Source: Staphylococcus ureilyticus (GTDB taxonomy: Bacteria > Bacillota > Bacilli > Staphylococcales > Staphylococcaceae). Taken from it: 61,112 bases of DNA. Position 1 is the first letter of the stretch. The number at the start of each line of letters is the position of its first letter. The notes under the pieces were generated by a model. That model saw only the letters and a list, made by a program, of their open reading frames with translations, was not told the DNA's origin and made no database searches. The DNA lies in assembly GCF_002902235.1 (NCBI RefSeq), contig NZ_PPRL01000029.1, forward strand, positions 1 through 61,112, in the 5' to 3' direction. Below are positions 53,446-61,112 of this stretch, piece after piece. The position numbers and the translations under genes are program-made.

Positions 53446-53468
53446 GGCATGAGAATGATTCTCATGCC
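53446..53468. terminator. Terminator after uvrC with Fur-box-like core
   Basis: A 23-base palindrome, 11-base arms around one central G, lies 15 bases past the uvrC stop. The minus-strand tail is moderately T-rich, while the plus-strand tail has six T a few bases on. Its central 15 bases (53450-53464) match the 7-1-7 Fur box at 13 of 15 positions. Confidence 0.6.
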
Positions 53469-53482
53469 ATATTCTTTTTTAT

Positions 53483-55267
53483 CTATTTGTTATATAGTGC
53501 GTGATGAAGATTCTCAGCAACTTTTTGAGGTAAACCAGAAGATTTTAAATCCTCAATGCTTGCCTCTTTCATTTTCTTTATGGAACCAAAAGTTCGTAAT
53601 AATTTAGTTTTTCGTTTAGAACCAATACCATCGACGGTATCTAATACTGATTGCAAGCCAGTTTTTTGGCGAGTTTGTCTATGAAATGTAATTGCAAATC
53701 TATGAACTTCGTCTTGTATTCTTTGAAGTAAATAAAATGCTTGGCTATTTTTTTTCAAAGGTACAATCTCTGCGCTTTCACCGTACAAAATCTCTGAAGT
53801 TTGGTGTTTATCATTTTTACGCAACCCAGCGACTGGTATATCCAAACCTAATTCGTTTTCAAGCACATCGATAACCCCGCTCATATGACCTTTACCACCA
53901 TCAACGATGATTAAATCTGGTAATGGAGTACCTTCATTTAAAACACGAGTATAACGTCTACGCACAACTTCTCTCATAGATTTATAATCATCTGGGCCAT
54001 CTACCGTTTTGATTTTATATTTGCGGTATCCTTTTTTATTTGGTTTACCATCAATAAACGACACCATGGCTGAAACTGGGTGTACACCTTGGATGTTTGA
54101 ATTATCAAAAGCTTCTATACGAATAGGTGTCTGAATTCCCATGCGGTCACCTAATTCTTCAATCGCCTTCACGGTACGTGATTCATCTTTAGCAATGAGT
54201 TCAAATTTATTCTCTAAAGTAACTTCAGCATTATGATTTGCTAAATCAATCATTTCTTTTTTCTTGCCCTTAATCGGCTGAACTATTTTTGTATCTACAA
54301 CCGATTGGATAATATCTTTGTTTAAATTTTTAGGAATATGCACTTCTTTAGGGAGAATATGTTGATTTAAATCATAAAACTGACCTATAAAAGTATAAAA
54401 TTCTTCTTCTTCTGTTTGCTGCAGCGGAATCATAGTAGCATCTCGTTTAATCATATTCCCTTGTCTTATGAAAAACACTTGAATACACATCCAACCTTTT
54501 GACACACTGTAGCCAAATACGTCTCTTATAGTATTATCTGAAGTAGTGATTTTTTGTTTCTTAGTTAAATTGTGAATATGTTGAATTAAATCTCGATACT
54601 CTTTTGCTCTTTCAAAGTCTAACGATTCACTCGCTTCGTTCATTTTCTGTTCTAAGTTATTCAGTATTGTTTTATCTTCACCATTTAAAAAATCAGTGAT
54701 TTCTTTAGTCATTTCCGCATATTTATTTAAATCTACCGGGTAAACACAAGGTCCTAAACACTGACCAATATGGTAATATAAACACAATTTGTCGGGCATT
54801 TTATCACATTTTCTAAATGGATAAATTCTATCTAATAACTTTTTTGTTTCTTGAGCTGAATAAGCATTAGGATAAGGTCCAAAATATTTTCCTGTCCCTT
54901 TTTTAACTGTGCGTGTCACGATTAAACGAGGATACTTTTCTTTTGTAATTTTGATAAAAGGATAACTTTTATCGTCTTTCAACAAAATGTTATATCTCGG
55001 TTGATATTGTTTAATCAAATTAAGTTCGAGTAATAAAGATTCTGTTTCACTCGAAGTTACAATATATTCAAAGTTTCTAATTTCTGAAACAAGTCGTGTC
55101 GTTTTAGCATCATGTGCACCTGTAAAATAAGACCTTAATCTATTTCTTAATTTTTTAGCCTTGCCGACATAAATAACTTGATCATTTCGATCTTTCATTA
55201 AATAGCAACCTGGTTCAGTGGGTACTACCGTTAATTTTTGTTTAATATCTTCTTGGTATTTTTCCAT
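53483..55267 (-). CDS. uvrC: UvrABC system protein C
   Basis: It makes both incisions in nucleotide excision repair. The 594-residue protein has an N-terminal GIY-YIG domain ([20 protein letters not shown] at about 19-38). The UvrB-binding UVR segment ([21 protein letters not shown]) is near 200-220. The RNase H-like domain carries [11 protein letters not shown] and [11 protein letters not shown], and the C-terminus has tandem helix-hairpin-helices. The start has AAAGGAGGGG. Confidence 0.97.
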   Translation of the reverse strand: MEKYQEDIKQKLTVVPTEPGCYLMKDRNDQVIYVGKAKKLRNRLRSYFTGAHDAKTTRLVSEIRNFEYIVTSSETESLLLELNLIKQYQPRYNILLKDDKSYPFIKITKEKYPRLIVTRTVKKGTGKYFGPYPNAYSAQETKKLLDRIYPFRKCDKMPDKLCLYYHIGQCLGPCVYPVDLNKYAEMTKEITDFLNGEDKTILNNLEQKMNEASESLDFERAKEYRDLIQHIHNLTKKQKITTSDNTIRDVFGYSVSKGWMCIQVFFIRQGNMIKRDATMIPLQQTEEEEFYTFIGQFYDLNQHILPKEVHIPKNLNKDIIQSVVDTKIVQPIKGKKKEMIDLANHNAEVTLENKFELIAKDESRTVKAIEELGDRMGIQTPIRIEAFDNSNIQGVHPVSAMVSFIDGKPNKKGYRKYKIKTVDGPDDYKSMREVVRRRYTRVLNEGTPLPDLIIVDGGKGHMSGVIDVLENELGLDIPVAGLRKNDKHQTSEILYGESAEIVPLKKNSQAFYLLQRIQDEVHRFAITFHRQTRQKTGLQSVLDTVDGIGSKRKTKLLRTFGSIKKMKEASIEDLKSSGLPQKVAENLHHALYNK

Positions 55268-55561
55268 TTAAGTTCCCCTCCTTTCTTAATAAAAGTACAT
55301 TGTTAAAATAGTAATTAAAAATTTGCATAACAGTTATATAAAGATTAACGCTTGTTTGCAAATAAAACTTTTCAATTCTTACCTACATTATAGAATATAC
55401 ATTAGCATTAAACCAAAGTATTCATTTCCATATCAAAATGTAACAACTAGATATTTTAATTGTTATTCATAAAATGCTTTCATCCTCAAAATGGAAGTGT
55501 GGCTCTGAAAAAGACACTTCAAACAACTATGGCTTCAGTTGGAATAACAAAAAGTCACAGA
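55268..55561. other. uvrC upstream region with paired hairpins
   Basis: No gene. A uvrC promoter is annotated at 55387-55416. Between 55490 and 55545 the minus strand has two small hairpins, CAACT/AGTTG and GAAGTGT/ACACTTC, without T-tracts. Their function is unknown, and they may be remnants of an intergenic repeat. Confidence 0.45.
55387..55416 (-). promoter_or_regulatory. Promoter of uvrC
   Basis: TTGGTT (55416-55411) and TATAAT (55392-55387) are 18 bases apart on the minus strand, about 120 bases before the uvrC start. Confidence 0.55.
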
Positions 55562-55593
55562 AAAAACCTGAGACATTCATAAATGCCCCAGGT
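55562..55593 (-). terminator. Intrinsic terminator after trxA
   Basis: The 12-base arms 55566-55577 and 55582-55593 pair with two mismatches or wobbles. Six T follow on the minus strand, 16 bases beyond the trxA stop. Confidence 0.85.
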
Positions 55594-55608
55594 CGTTGCG
55601 TTGTACTT

Positions 55609-55923
55609 TTATAAATGTTTCTCAATAACTTCTGCTAAGTTTTCTTTAGGTTGGAAACCTACAACTTTATCGACAGGTTCGCCATCTTTAAATAAGATTA
55701 AAGTTGGGATACTCATTACTTCAAATTTAGCAGCTGTTGATGGATTTTCATCTACATCAAGTTTTAAAATATTAGCTTTTCCATCATAATCACCAGCTAA
55801 TTCTTCTAATACTGGAGCAATCATCTTACATGGGCCACACCAAGTTGCCCAAAAATCTACTAAATTGACACCTGATTGAATATTTTCATCAAAGTTTGAA
55901 TCTGTTACTTTTACGATTGCCAT
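55609..55923 (-). CDS. trxA: Thioredoxin
   Basis: A 104-residue thioredoxin that reduces protein disulfides. The active site is WCGPC with Cys29 and Cys32, and the cis-proline motif is SIPT near 72-75. A TTG three codons upstream is in frame, but the ATG at 55923 is correctly spaced from AAGGAGG. An extended -10 (TG then TATAAT at 55966-55961) lies about 40 bases before the start, with no good -35. This fits activator dependence (Spx controls trxA in B. subtilis). Confidence 0.97.
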   Translation of the reverse strand: MAIVKVTDSNFDENIQSGVNLVDFWATWCGPCKMIAPVLEELAGDYDGKANILKLDVDENPSTAAKFEVMSIPTLILFKDGEPVDKVVGFQPKENLAEVIEKHL

Positions 55924-56004
55924 AACTGCCAATCCTCCTTAAATTTCAAATGATGAAGAAATTATAACAGACTTTAAGCAAATCTGCATACCTCTTGCTC
56001 ACAT

Positions 56005-58353
56005 TTATTTCAATTCTGCGACGGTCACGCCAAATCCACCTTCACTTGGCATGCCGTTCCTATATGATGACACATTTTTATGTTGTTTTAAATGTTTTTG
56101 CACACCTTTTTGCAGCGCGCCAGTTCCTTTACCGTGAATAATATATACTTGTTCGTAATTACTTAACACTGCTTGATCTAAATACTGATCAACAGCAACC
56201 ATTGCTTCATCATAACGGTAGCCACGTAAGTCTAGTTCCATTTTAATACTTTGACGATTTTCACGTTTAACCATTTTAGAAGGTGCTTCTTTTGTCTTTT
56301 TCGTTTTTTCTAAATCACTAGTAGGTAATTTCATTTTAATGATGCCCATTTGAACAACTGCTTCATTATCATCTAGTAACTCTAATATTTCACCTTTTTG
56401 CCCATATGTTAGAACTTTTACTTCATCGCCAACTTTAATTTCATCCCATTTTTTCTTTTCAACATTTTGTTTCAATGATTTGGCTTCATATTGATCATCT
56501 AACTGTTTCTTTTTATTGATGAGCTCATGTTCTTTTACATCGGCACCTTTTTTGTCTCTAAGTTCACGTAATTCTTTAATAATCTCATCAGCTTCTTTAG
56601 TAGCGGCTTTTACACGCTGATTGGCTTTGTCTTTCGCCTCGCTCATTAATTGTTTCTCATGATTACGATATTTATCGTATTCTTTTTCAAGTTCATCATG
56701 TGTTTCTTGAGCTTCTCTCAGTAATCTATCTAATTCAATTCTCTGTTCGTCTACACGTTTAGAATTTTTCTCTAATGAAGCAATCATTTCATTTATTTCT
56801 TGTTCATCTTGTCCAATCATTGCTTTCGCATTTTGAATCACTTTCATATTAAGGCCTAATTTTTTTGAAATATCGAAAGCATTAGAACGGCCCGGCACAC
56901 CCATGAGCAACTTATATGTTGGGCTTAATGTATTTACATCAAACTCTACGCTAGCATTCATTACTCCTGATCTGTTGTAACTATATGCTTTAAGTTCAGG
57001 ATAATGTGTTGTTGCCATAACTAATGAGCCTATTTCATGAACATAATCTAGGATACTCATCGCTAAAGCAGCACCTTCACTTGGATCTGTTCCAGCACCA
57101 AGTTCATCAAAAAGTATCAAACTATTTCTGCTTGTATGCTGTAAAATTTCAACAATATTTTTCATGTGTGATGAAAATGTTGATAGTGATTGTTCAATAG
57201 ATTGTTCGTCTCCGATATCACAATAAACATTTTCAAAAATGCTTAATTTACTCCCGTCTAAGGTAGGTATCAACATCCCTGATTGTGCCATCAAAATTAT
57301 AAGTCCCAGTGTTTTTAACGTTACTGTTTTACCACCTGTGTTAGGTCCAGTGATGATTACCGTTTCAATATCGTCGGCAAATTCAATCGTATTAGCTACA
57401 ACCGTGTCTCTATCTAATAAAGGATGAAATGCTTTAGGTAAATAAACAGTTCGTTCACTTGTAAATTCAGGTTTCGTGCCTTTGATTGAACGTGCATAGC
57501 GCGCTTTAGCAGTTAAAAAGTCAATTTGTCCCATAATATTTTCCGAAATTAAGCAGGCATCTGCTTCAGCGGCTACATAACCTGTTAACTCAGTTAAAAT
57601 TCGTTCACTTTCAGCCGCTTCCTCATTGCGCAGACGACTAATCTGATTATTCATTTCAACAATAGACGAAGGTTCAATATAGAGTGTTTGACCAGAAGCT
57701 GATTGGTCATGAACAATACCATTAAAATCTTGACGATATTCTGCTTTTACAGGAATAACATTGCGGTCATTACGTACCGTTATAATAGCATCTGACAATT
57801 TTTTCTGATTTGCTTGACGCTTTACAATTTTATCTAAGTTTTGTTTTATCCGTTGCGTCGTACCAGAAATTTTACTCCGGATACCTTGTAGTTCATAACT
57901 CGCATTATCGTATAAATCATTAGCATCACATTTTTGATGAATATGTTGATACAACTCTGAAAGTACAGGCAATTGTTCCATCCTATCATGTAGAATAGCA
58001 TAATTCACTGCTTCCTCTTCTTCCAATAAATTATTATAAAATGTTTTATATTGATTTTGAATTTGAATTAATCTTTTAATTGTATTAAGTTCTTTAACAC
58101 TTAATACACCACCAATTGTTGCCCTATGAATCAGTGATGAAACCTTTGATAATCCACTCAAACTGGGTAAACGGTGTTTATTGTATATTTGAGCAATTTC
58201 ATCTGTTTCATTCATTTGAAATTCGACTGTTTGAATATCAGTTGCTGGTTCCATTTCAACAACTTTCTCTCTCCCTAAATCACTCATTGTTTCTTTTTCA
58301 ACAAGTGTTTTAATTTTATCGAACTCTAGGACATTTAATGATTTTTGTCTCAT
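56005..58353 (-). CDS. mutS2: MutS2 (endonuclease MutS2, ribosome rescue factor)
   Basis: It was long described as an anti-recombination endonuclease. In B. subtilis MutS2 has more recently been reported to split collided ribosomes. The 782-residue protein has a MutS-like clamp and an ABC ATPase with Walker [10 protein letters not shown] at 335-343. A KOW-like segment (about 635-685) and a C-terminal Smr domain follow, with [11 protein letters not shown] near 706 and HGKGTG near 742. The start is 9 bases beyond the polX stop. Confidence 0.96.
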   Translation of the reverse strand: MRQKSLNVLEFDKIKTLVEKETMSDLGREKVVEMEPATDIQTVEFQMNETDEIAQIYNKHRLPSLSGLSKVSSLIHRATIGGVLSVKELNTIKRLIQIQNQYKTFYNNLLEEEEAVNYAILHDRMEQLPVLSELYQHIHQKCDANDLYDNASYELQGIRSKISGTTQRIKQNLDKIVKRQANQKKLSDAIITVRNDRNVIPVKAEYRQDFNGIVHDQSASGQTLYIEPSSIVEMNNQISRLRNEEAAESERILTELTGYVAAEADACLISENIMGQIDFLTAKARYARSIKGTKPEFTSERTVYLPKAFHPLLDRDTVVANTIEFADDIETVIITGPNTGGKTVTLKTLGLIILMAQSGMLIPTLDGSKLSIFENVYCDIGDEQSIEQSLSTFSSHMKNIVEILQHTSRNSLILFDELGAGTDPSEGAALAMSILDYVHEIGSLVMATTHYPELKAYSYNRSGVMNASVEFDVNTLSPTYKLLMGVPGRSNAFDISKKLGLNMKVIQNAKAMIGQDEQEINEMIASLEKNSKRVDEQRIELDRLLREAQETHDELEKEYDKYRNHEKQLMSEAKDKANQRVKAATKEADEIIKELRELRDKKGADVKEHELINKKKQLDDQYEAKSLKQNVEKKKWDEIKVGDEVKVLTYGQKGEILELLDDNEAVVQMGIIKMKLPTSDLEKTKKTKEAPSKMVKRENRQSIKMELDLRGYRYDEAMVAVDQYLDQAVLSNYEQVYIIHGKGTGALQKGVQKHLKQHKNVSSYRNGMPSEGGFGVTVAELK

Positions 58354-58362
58354 ACAATCCCT

Positions 58363-60075
58363 CTATTTCTTCAATTTTATATTATTGTCAATAAATGCTT
58401 TAAAAGATTCTCGATCCATTGTGTTTATAACTCTCTCTTTATTTACAAATCCTTTTTGTGCAGTAGCTATACCGTATTTCATAAATTCTAAATGGTCTAC
58501 GTGATGCGCATCAGTATTAATCGTTAGTTTCACATTCGTATGCTTTTTAACTATATCTGCATTTAAATCTAAACGTTTAGGATTCGCATTGATTTCTAAA
58601 ATAGTATTTGTTTCTTCTGCGATTTCACATAATTTATCAATATCAGGCCCGTAACCTGCACGTTTACCTATGATACGCCCCGTTGGATGTGCAATATGAC
58701 GGACATAAGGATTACGACATGCTTGCTCTAGACGATACATGATATCTTCTTGAGATTGGTTGAAACTTTGATGTATCGCTGCAATGACATAATCTAGCTG
58801 TGCTAATATTTCATCATCATAGTCTAAACGTCCATCAGGTAAAATGTCCATTTCAATGCCTGAGTATATATCAATATCATCATATTTTTTGTTTAGTGCT
58901 TTAATTTCTTCATTTTGTCGCAACAACCGCTCAACAGAAAGTCCATTTGCTACTTTTAAACTCTGAGAATGATCTGTAATAACCATAAACTGGTAACCTT
59001 TAGCGATATTAGCCTCTATCATATCTTCGATACTAAACGCGCCATCACTATATGTTGTATGCATATGAATATCTCCATTGATGTCATTGATATTGATTAT
59101 ATCTGTTAAATCTTTGTCAAATTCACTACCATCTTCACGTATTGAAGGTGCAATCCAATTTACTCCAAAATGATTATAAATTTCTTGTTCACTGTTATAT
59201 TGAATTAATGAACCATCCGCTTCTTCTATACCATACTCACTAACCTTCCCGTTTTTTTCTTTAGCCAATTGACGGATTCGAATATTATGTTCTTTTGAAC
59301 CTGTAAAATGCTGTAGTGTATGGTAAAAAGCAGATGGCTCGATTAATCTAAAATCTACGCCAATGGTTTCATCATCATAGGTTAACTCTAACGAAATTTT
59401 CGTTGCTCCAACTGCTACTTCTTTAACCTTGTTAGGGATTTTTAATAAAGCTTTTTGAACTTCTAATGGTTGTTCTGTGCTTATAATATAATCTAAATCC
59501 TTACTCATTTCTTTATAGCGACGGAAACTCCCTGCAACTTCGTATTTTTCTATCGACTCGATTGAGGATAAATAATCGCTAACTTCTATATTGAGTCCTC
59601 TCATTTGATCAATTGGATAACGCTCTTTTTTCGCTCCTAATGCTTTTACTGCTTCAAGGATATTTTGTTCAGTTTTTTTAGCGAATCCACTTAGCTCACT
59701 TACTTTTCCTTCTTCACACGCTTTTTGCAATGCTTCTTTTCCATCAATATTAAGCGCTTTATATAATTTCGCTATTTTTTTGCTACCGAGTCCTTGTATT
59801 TTAAGTAGAGGAATTAATCCTTCTGGCACTTCTTCTTGTAATGTTGCTAAAGTCGTAGAATGACCTGTTTCTCTATATTCATTAATCACCTCTCCTACGC
59901 CTTTACCAATACCTTTTAACTCTGTAACATCTTCGATTTGGTCTAAAGGTCGCTCATCTATTTCCAAACTTTGAGCGGCTTTTCTATAAGCAGAAATTTT
60001 GAAAGTGTTTTCGCCTTTTATTTCCATATATACCGCAATTTTTTCTAATAATTGAATAATTTCTTTTTTAGTCAT
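58363..60075 (-). CDS. polX: DNA polymerase/3'-5' exonuclease PolX
   Basis: A family X polymerase for short-gap repair. The 570-residue protein has the helix-hairpin-helix and polymerase beta-like core, with GSFRRYKEMSKDLDYI holding the catalytic aspartates. The C-terminal PHP exonuclease domain shows DIHMHTTYSDG and TDHSQS. The ORF extends nine codons upstream, but the ATG at 60075 has GGAG eight bases before it and gives the usual length. Confidence 0.95.
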   Translation of the reverse strand: MTKKEIIQLLEKIAVYMEIKGENTFKISAYRKAAQSLEIDERPLDQIEDVTELKGIGKGVGEVINEYRETGHSTTLATLQEEVPEGLIPLLKIQGLGSKKIAKLYKALNIDGKEALQKACEEGKVSELSGFAKKTEQNILEAVKALGAKKERYPIDQMRGLNIEVSDYLSSIESIEKYEVAGSFRRYKEMSKDLDYIISTEQPLEVQKALLKIPNKVKEVAVGATKISLELTYDDETIGVDFRLIEPSAFYHTLQHFTGSKEHNIRIRQLAKEKNGKVSEYGIEEADGSLIQYNSEQEIYNHFGVNWIAPSIREDGSEFDKDLTDIININDINGDIHMHTTYSDGAFSIEDMIEANIAKGYQFMVITDHSQSLKVANGLSVERLLRQNEEIKALNKKYDDIDIYSGIEMDILPDGRLDYDDEILAQLDYVIAAIHQSFNQSQEDIMYRLEQACRNPYVRHIAHPTGRIIGKRAGYGPDIDKLCEIAEETNTILEINANPKRLDLNADIVKKHTNVKLTINTDAHHVDHLEFMKYGIATAQKGFVNKERVINTMDRESFKAFIDNNIKLKK

Positions 60076-60095
60076 TTGTTTCACTCCATAGAAAA

Positions 60096-60148
60096 AGGTC
60101 AAGACAGCATCACCTAACCATTTTGGTATTTAAGTTATGCCTTGACCT
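60096..60148 (-). terminator. Hairpin terminator between cvpA and polX
   Basis: AGGTCAAG (60096-60103) pairs with CTTGACCT (60141-60148), with further GCAT/ATGC pairing inside. Five T follow on the minus strand just before the polX Shine-Dalgarno. It should reduce read-through from zapA-cvpA into polX-mutS2. Confidence 0.65.
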
Positions 60149-60187
60149 CCTAGTTTTTTTAAAGCTATAAATTTCACATCACTATTT

Positions 60188-60709
60188 TTATAGTTGTGTG
60201 ATAAACATTGAGATAAACGGAATATGTAATAATATATGTTCTGTTATAATCGAATTAGATAGTTGTTGCTGTATCATCCTATTAGGATAAATGGCGCAAC
60301 TATACAACAAAATTATATTAATAGTTACTGATGGAATAATACTTAACATCATACCAAATAACCTGCTTGTTATATTCGGTAATTTTTGTTTAAGGGTATA
60401 ATCGAAGATAACGATAATGCCATAGCATATGACTTTTGTAATCAGCGCTATCGTTACAAATGCGACAATATGCTCAAATCGTTGCTGCAAATCTGCAAAT
60501 TGAAATGCAAAATTCATATCGTAAGCGCATGTCTTAGGATATGGCACAAATAACTCCAAACGCTGTGCTATCTGTAAATAATATTTTTGAGCCATCCACA
60601 AAGCAAAAATAGTTGCACTTAGATGTATCGTCGATAACCACACGCCTCTTCTAAAGCCAATGATGCCAATATATATGAAGATGACAACTATCGCTAAATC
60701 AAAAATCAT
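60188..60709 (-). CDS. CvpA family membrane protein
   Basis: A 173-residue membrane protein with about four hydrophobic spans (4-22, 28-46, 80-105, 118-140), related to colicin V production protein CvpA/YshB. Its position between zapA and polX is conserved in Firmicutes. Its function is not established. It overlaps the zapA stop by one base. Confidence 0.85.
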   Translation of the reverse strand: MIFDLAIVVIFIYIGIIGFRRGVWLSTIHLSATIFALWMAQKYYLQIAQRLELFVPYPKTCAYDMNFAFQFADLQQRFEHIVAFVTIALITKVICYGIIVIFDYTLKQKLPNITSRLFGMMLSIIPSVTINIILLYSCAIYPNRMIQQQLSNSIITEHILLHIPFISMFITQL

Positions 60710-60975
60710 TAATCTTCACTATGCTTCAATTGATTTATTTCTTGTCTTAAACGGTCATTTTCTTCTTCTACTTGCACTTTTTCATGCATGATATTAACCG
60801 CAGTAAGAATTGCTTTTCTAGTTGTATCTAAACCTGCACTTTTACTTGCTAACTCTTTGAGTCTCTCATCTACCAAATGTGCTACATAACGGATATGCTC
60901 AGGATTATCTTCTCCGACTATTGTATAATGTTGATCATTTATAGTTACGTTAATCCGATTTTTAAACTCACCCAT
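60709..60975 (-). CDS. zapA: Cell division protein ZapA
   Basis: A small FtsZ-associated protein that crosslinks FtsZ filaments. The 88-residue chain has the beta-rich N-terminal ZapA domain (NRINVTINDQHYTIVG, then HIRYVAHLVDERLKEL) and a C-terminal coiled coil (about 60-85). It is divergent from the gene entering at the right edge. Confidence 0.94.
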   Translation of the reverse strand: MGEFKNRINVTINDQHYTIVGEDNPEHIRYVAHLVDERLKELASKSAGLDTTRKAILTAVNIMHEKVQVEEENDRLRQEINQLKHSED

Positions 60976-61112
60976 ATAATAACTCCTGACTTTTAAATTT
61001 TATTTCTAATCTGAATGATTTTACTTTATTTATATTTATATGTTGGTAATTTATAATATTTATTACGAACTATTATACACGACAAGATATTTTTTTGTAA
61101 GAGGTGTGAATT
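60976..61112. other. Divergent promoter region at the right edge
   Basis: It contains the zapA upstream region and, at 61099-61106, an AAGAGGTG Shine-Dalgarno on the plus strand whose start codon should lie just outside the window. In other staphylococci rnhC (ribonuclease HIII) diverges from zapA, so that gene is expected next. Confidence 0.5.

Noticed and set aside
61099..61112. GTG at 61106 as start of the next gene
   Set aside because: It is fused to the Shine-Dalgarno with no spacing. The real start should lie just outside the window.

Overview
This is a Staphylococcus chromosome segment: low-GC DNA, staphylococcal protein sequences throughout, and gene order matching the conserved dcw (division and cell wall) and pyr regions of that genus. 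Three tandem beta-class phenol-soluble modulin genes support this. The hla/efb/superantigen-like cluster that S. aureus carries between the YfcE-like phosphoesterase gene and the psm-beta genes is absent, so a coagulase-negative or otherwise non-aureus species is likely. I do not assign a species. No insertion sequence with a transposase, prophage, CRISPR array or rRNA operon was seen, and almost everything is core genome.

Layout, left to right. 1-5.8 kb (- strand): an acetyltransferase gene, then priA, coaBC, rpoZ and gmk. 5.9-7.7 kb (+): rqcH. 7.8-11.3 kb: a PhnB-like VOC protein, a YitT/DUF2179 membrane protein, a 27-residue membrane peptide gene with its own terminator, and a DHA2-type MFS exporter. 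11.5-22.2 kb (-): the complete pyrimidine operon pyrR-pyrP-pyrB-pyrC-carA-carB-pyrF-pyrE plus a 61-residue unknown, with a PyrR attenuator before pyrR and a terminator-bearing leader before pyrP. 22.4-24.7 kb (-): an rluD-family gene, lspA and a two-domain glyoxalase-like gene. 25-44.2 kb (-): ileS with its T-box, then divIVA, ylmH, ylmG, sepF, ylmE, ylmD, ftsZ, ftsA, divIB, murD, mraY, pbp1, ftsL, rsmH and mraZ, followed by bshC.

44.5-47.4 kb: a YlbP-like acetyltransferase (+), a HAD phosphatase (-), the psm-beta operon, a compact promoter/38-codon ORF/terminator unit, and tRNA-Arg(UCU). 47.6-61.1 kb (-): a YfcE-like phosphoesterase, an XTP pyrophosphatase, murI, sdhB-sdhA-sdhC, uvrC, trxA, mutS2, polX, cvpA and zapA. 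The window ends in the upstream region of the next gene.

How the genes work together: pyr makes UMP under PyrR attenuation. The dcw cluster makes lipid II and the FtsZ ring, probably under MraZ, because three 10-bp-spaced GTGG repeats lie upstream of mraZ. RqcH, YlmH and MutS2 all have reported roles in rescuing stalled ribosomes in Bacillus.

The most interesting observations are: (1) ylmH is intact and has no ATG/GTG/TTG where its N-terminus must begin, only an ATC with a Shine-Dalgarno; (2) two short, self-contained transcription units encode unrecognised 38- and 27-residue peptides; (3) the psm-beta copies show a patchwork consistent with gene conversion; (4) a Fur-box-like palindrome lies inside the uvrC terminator.
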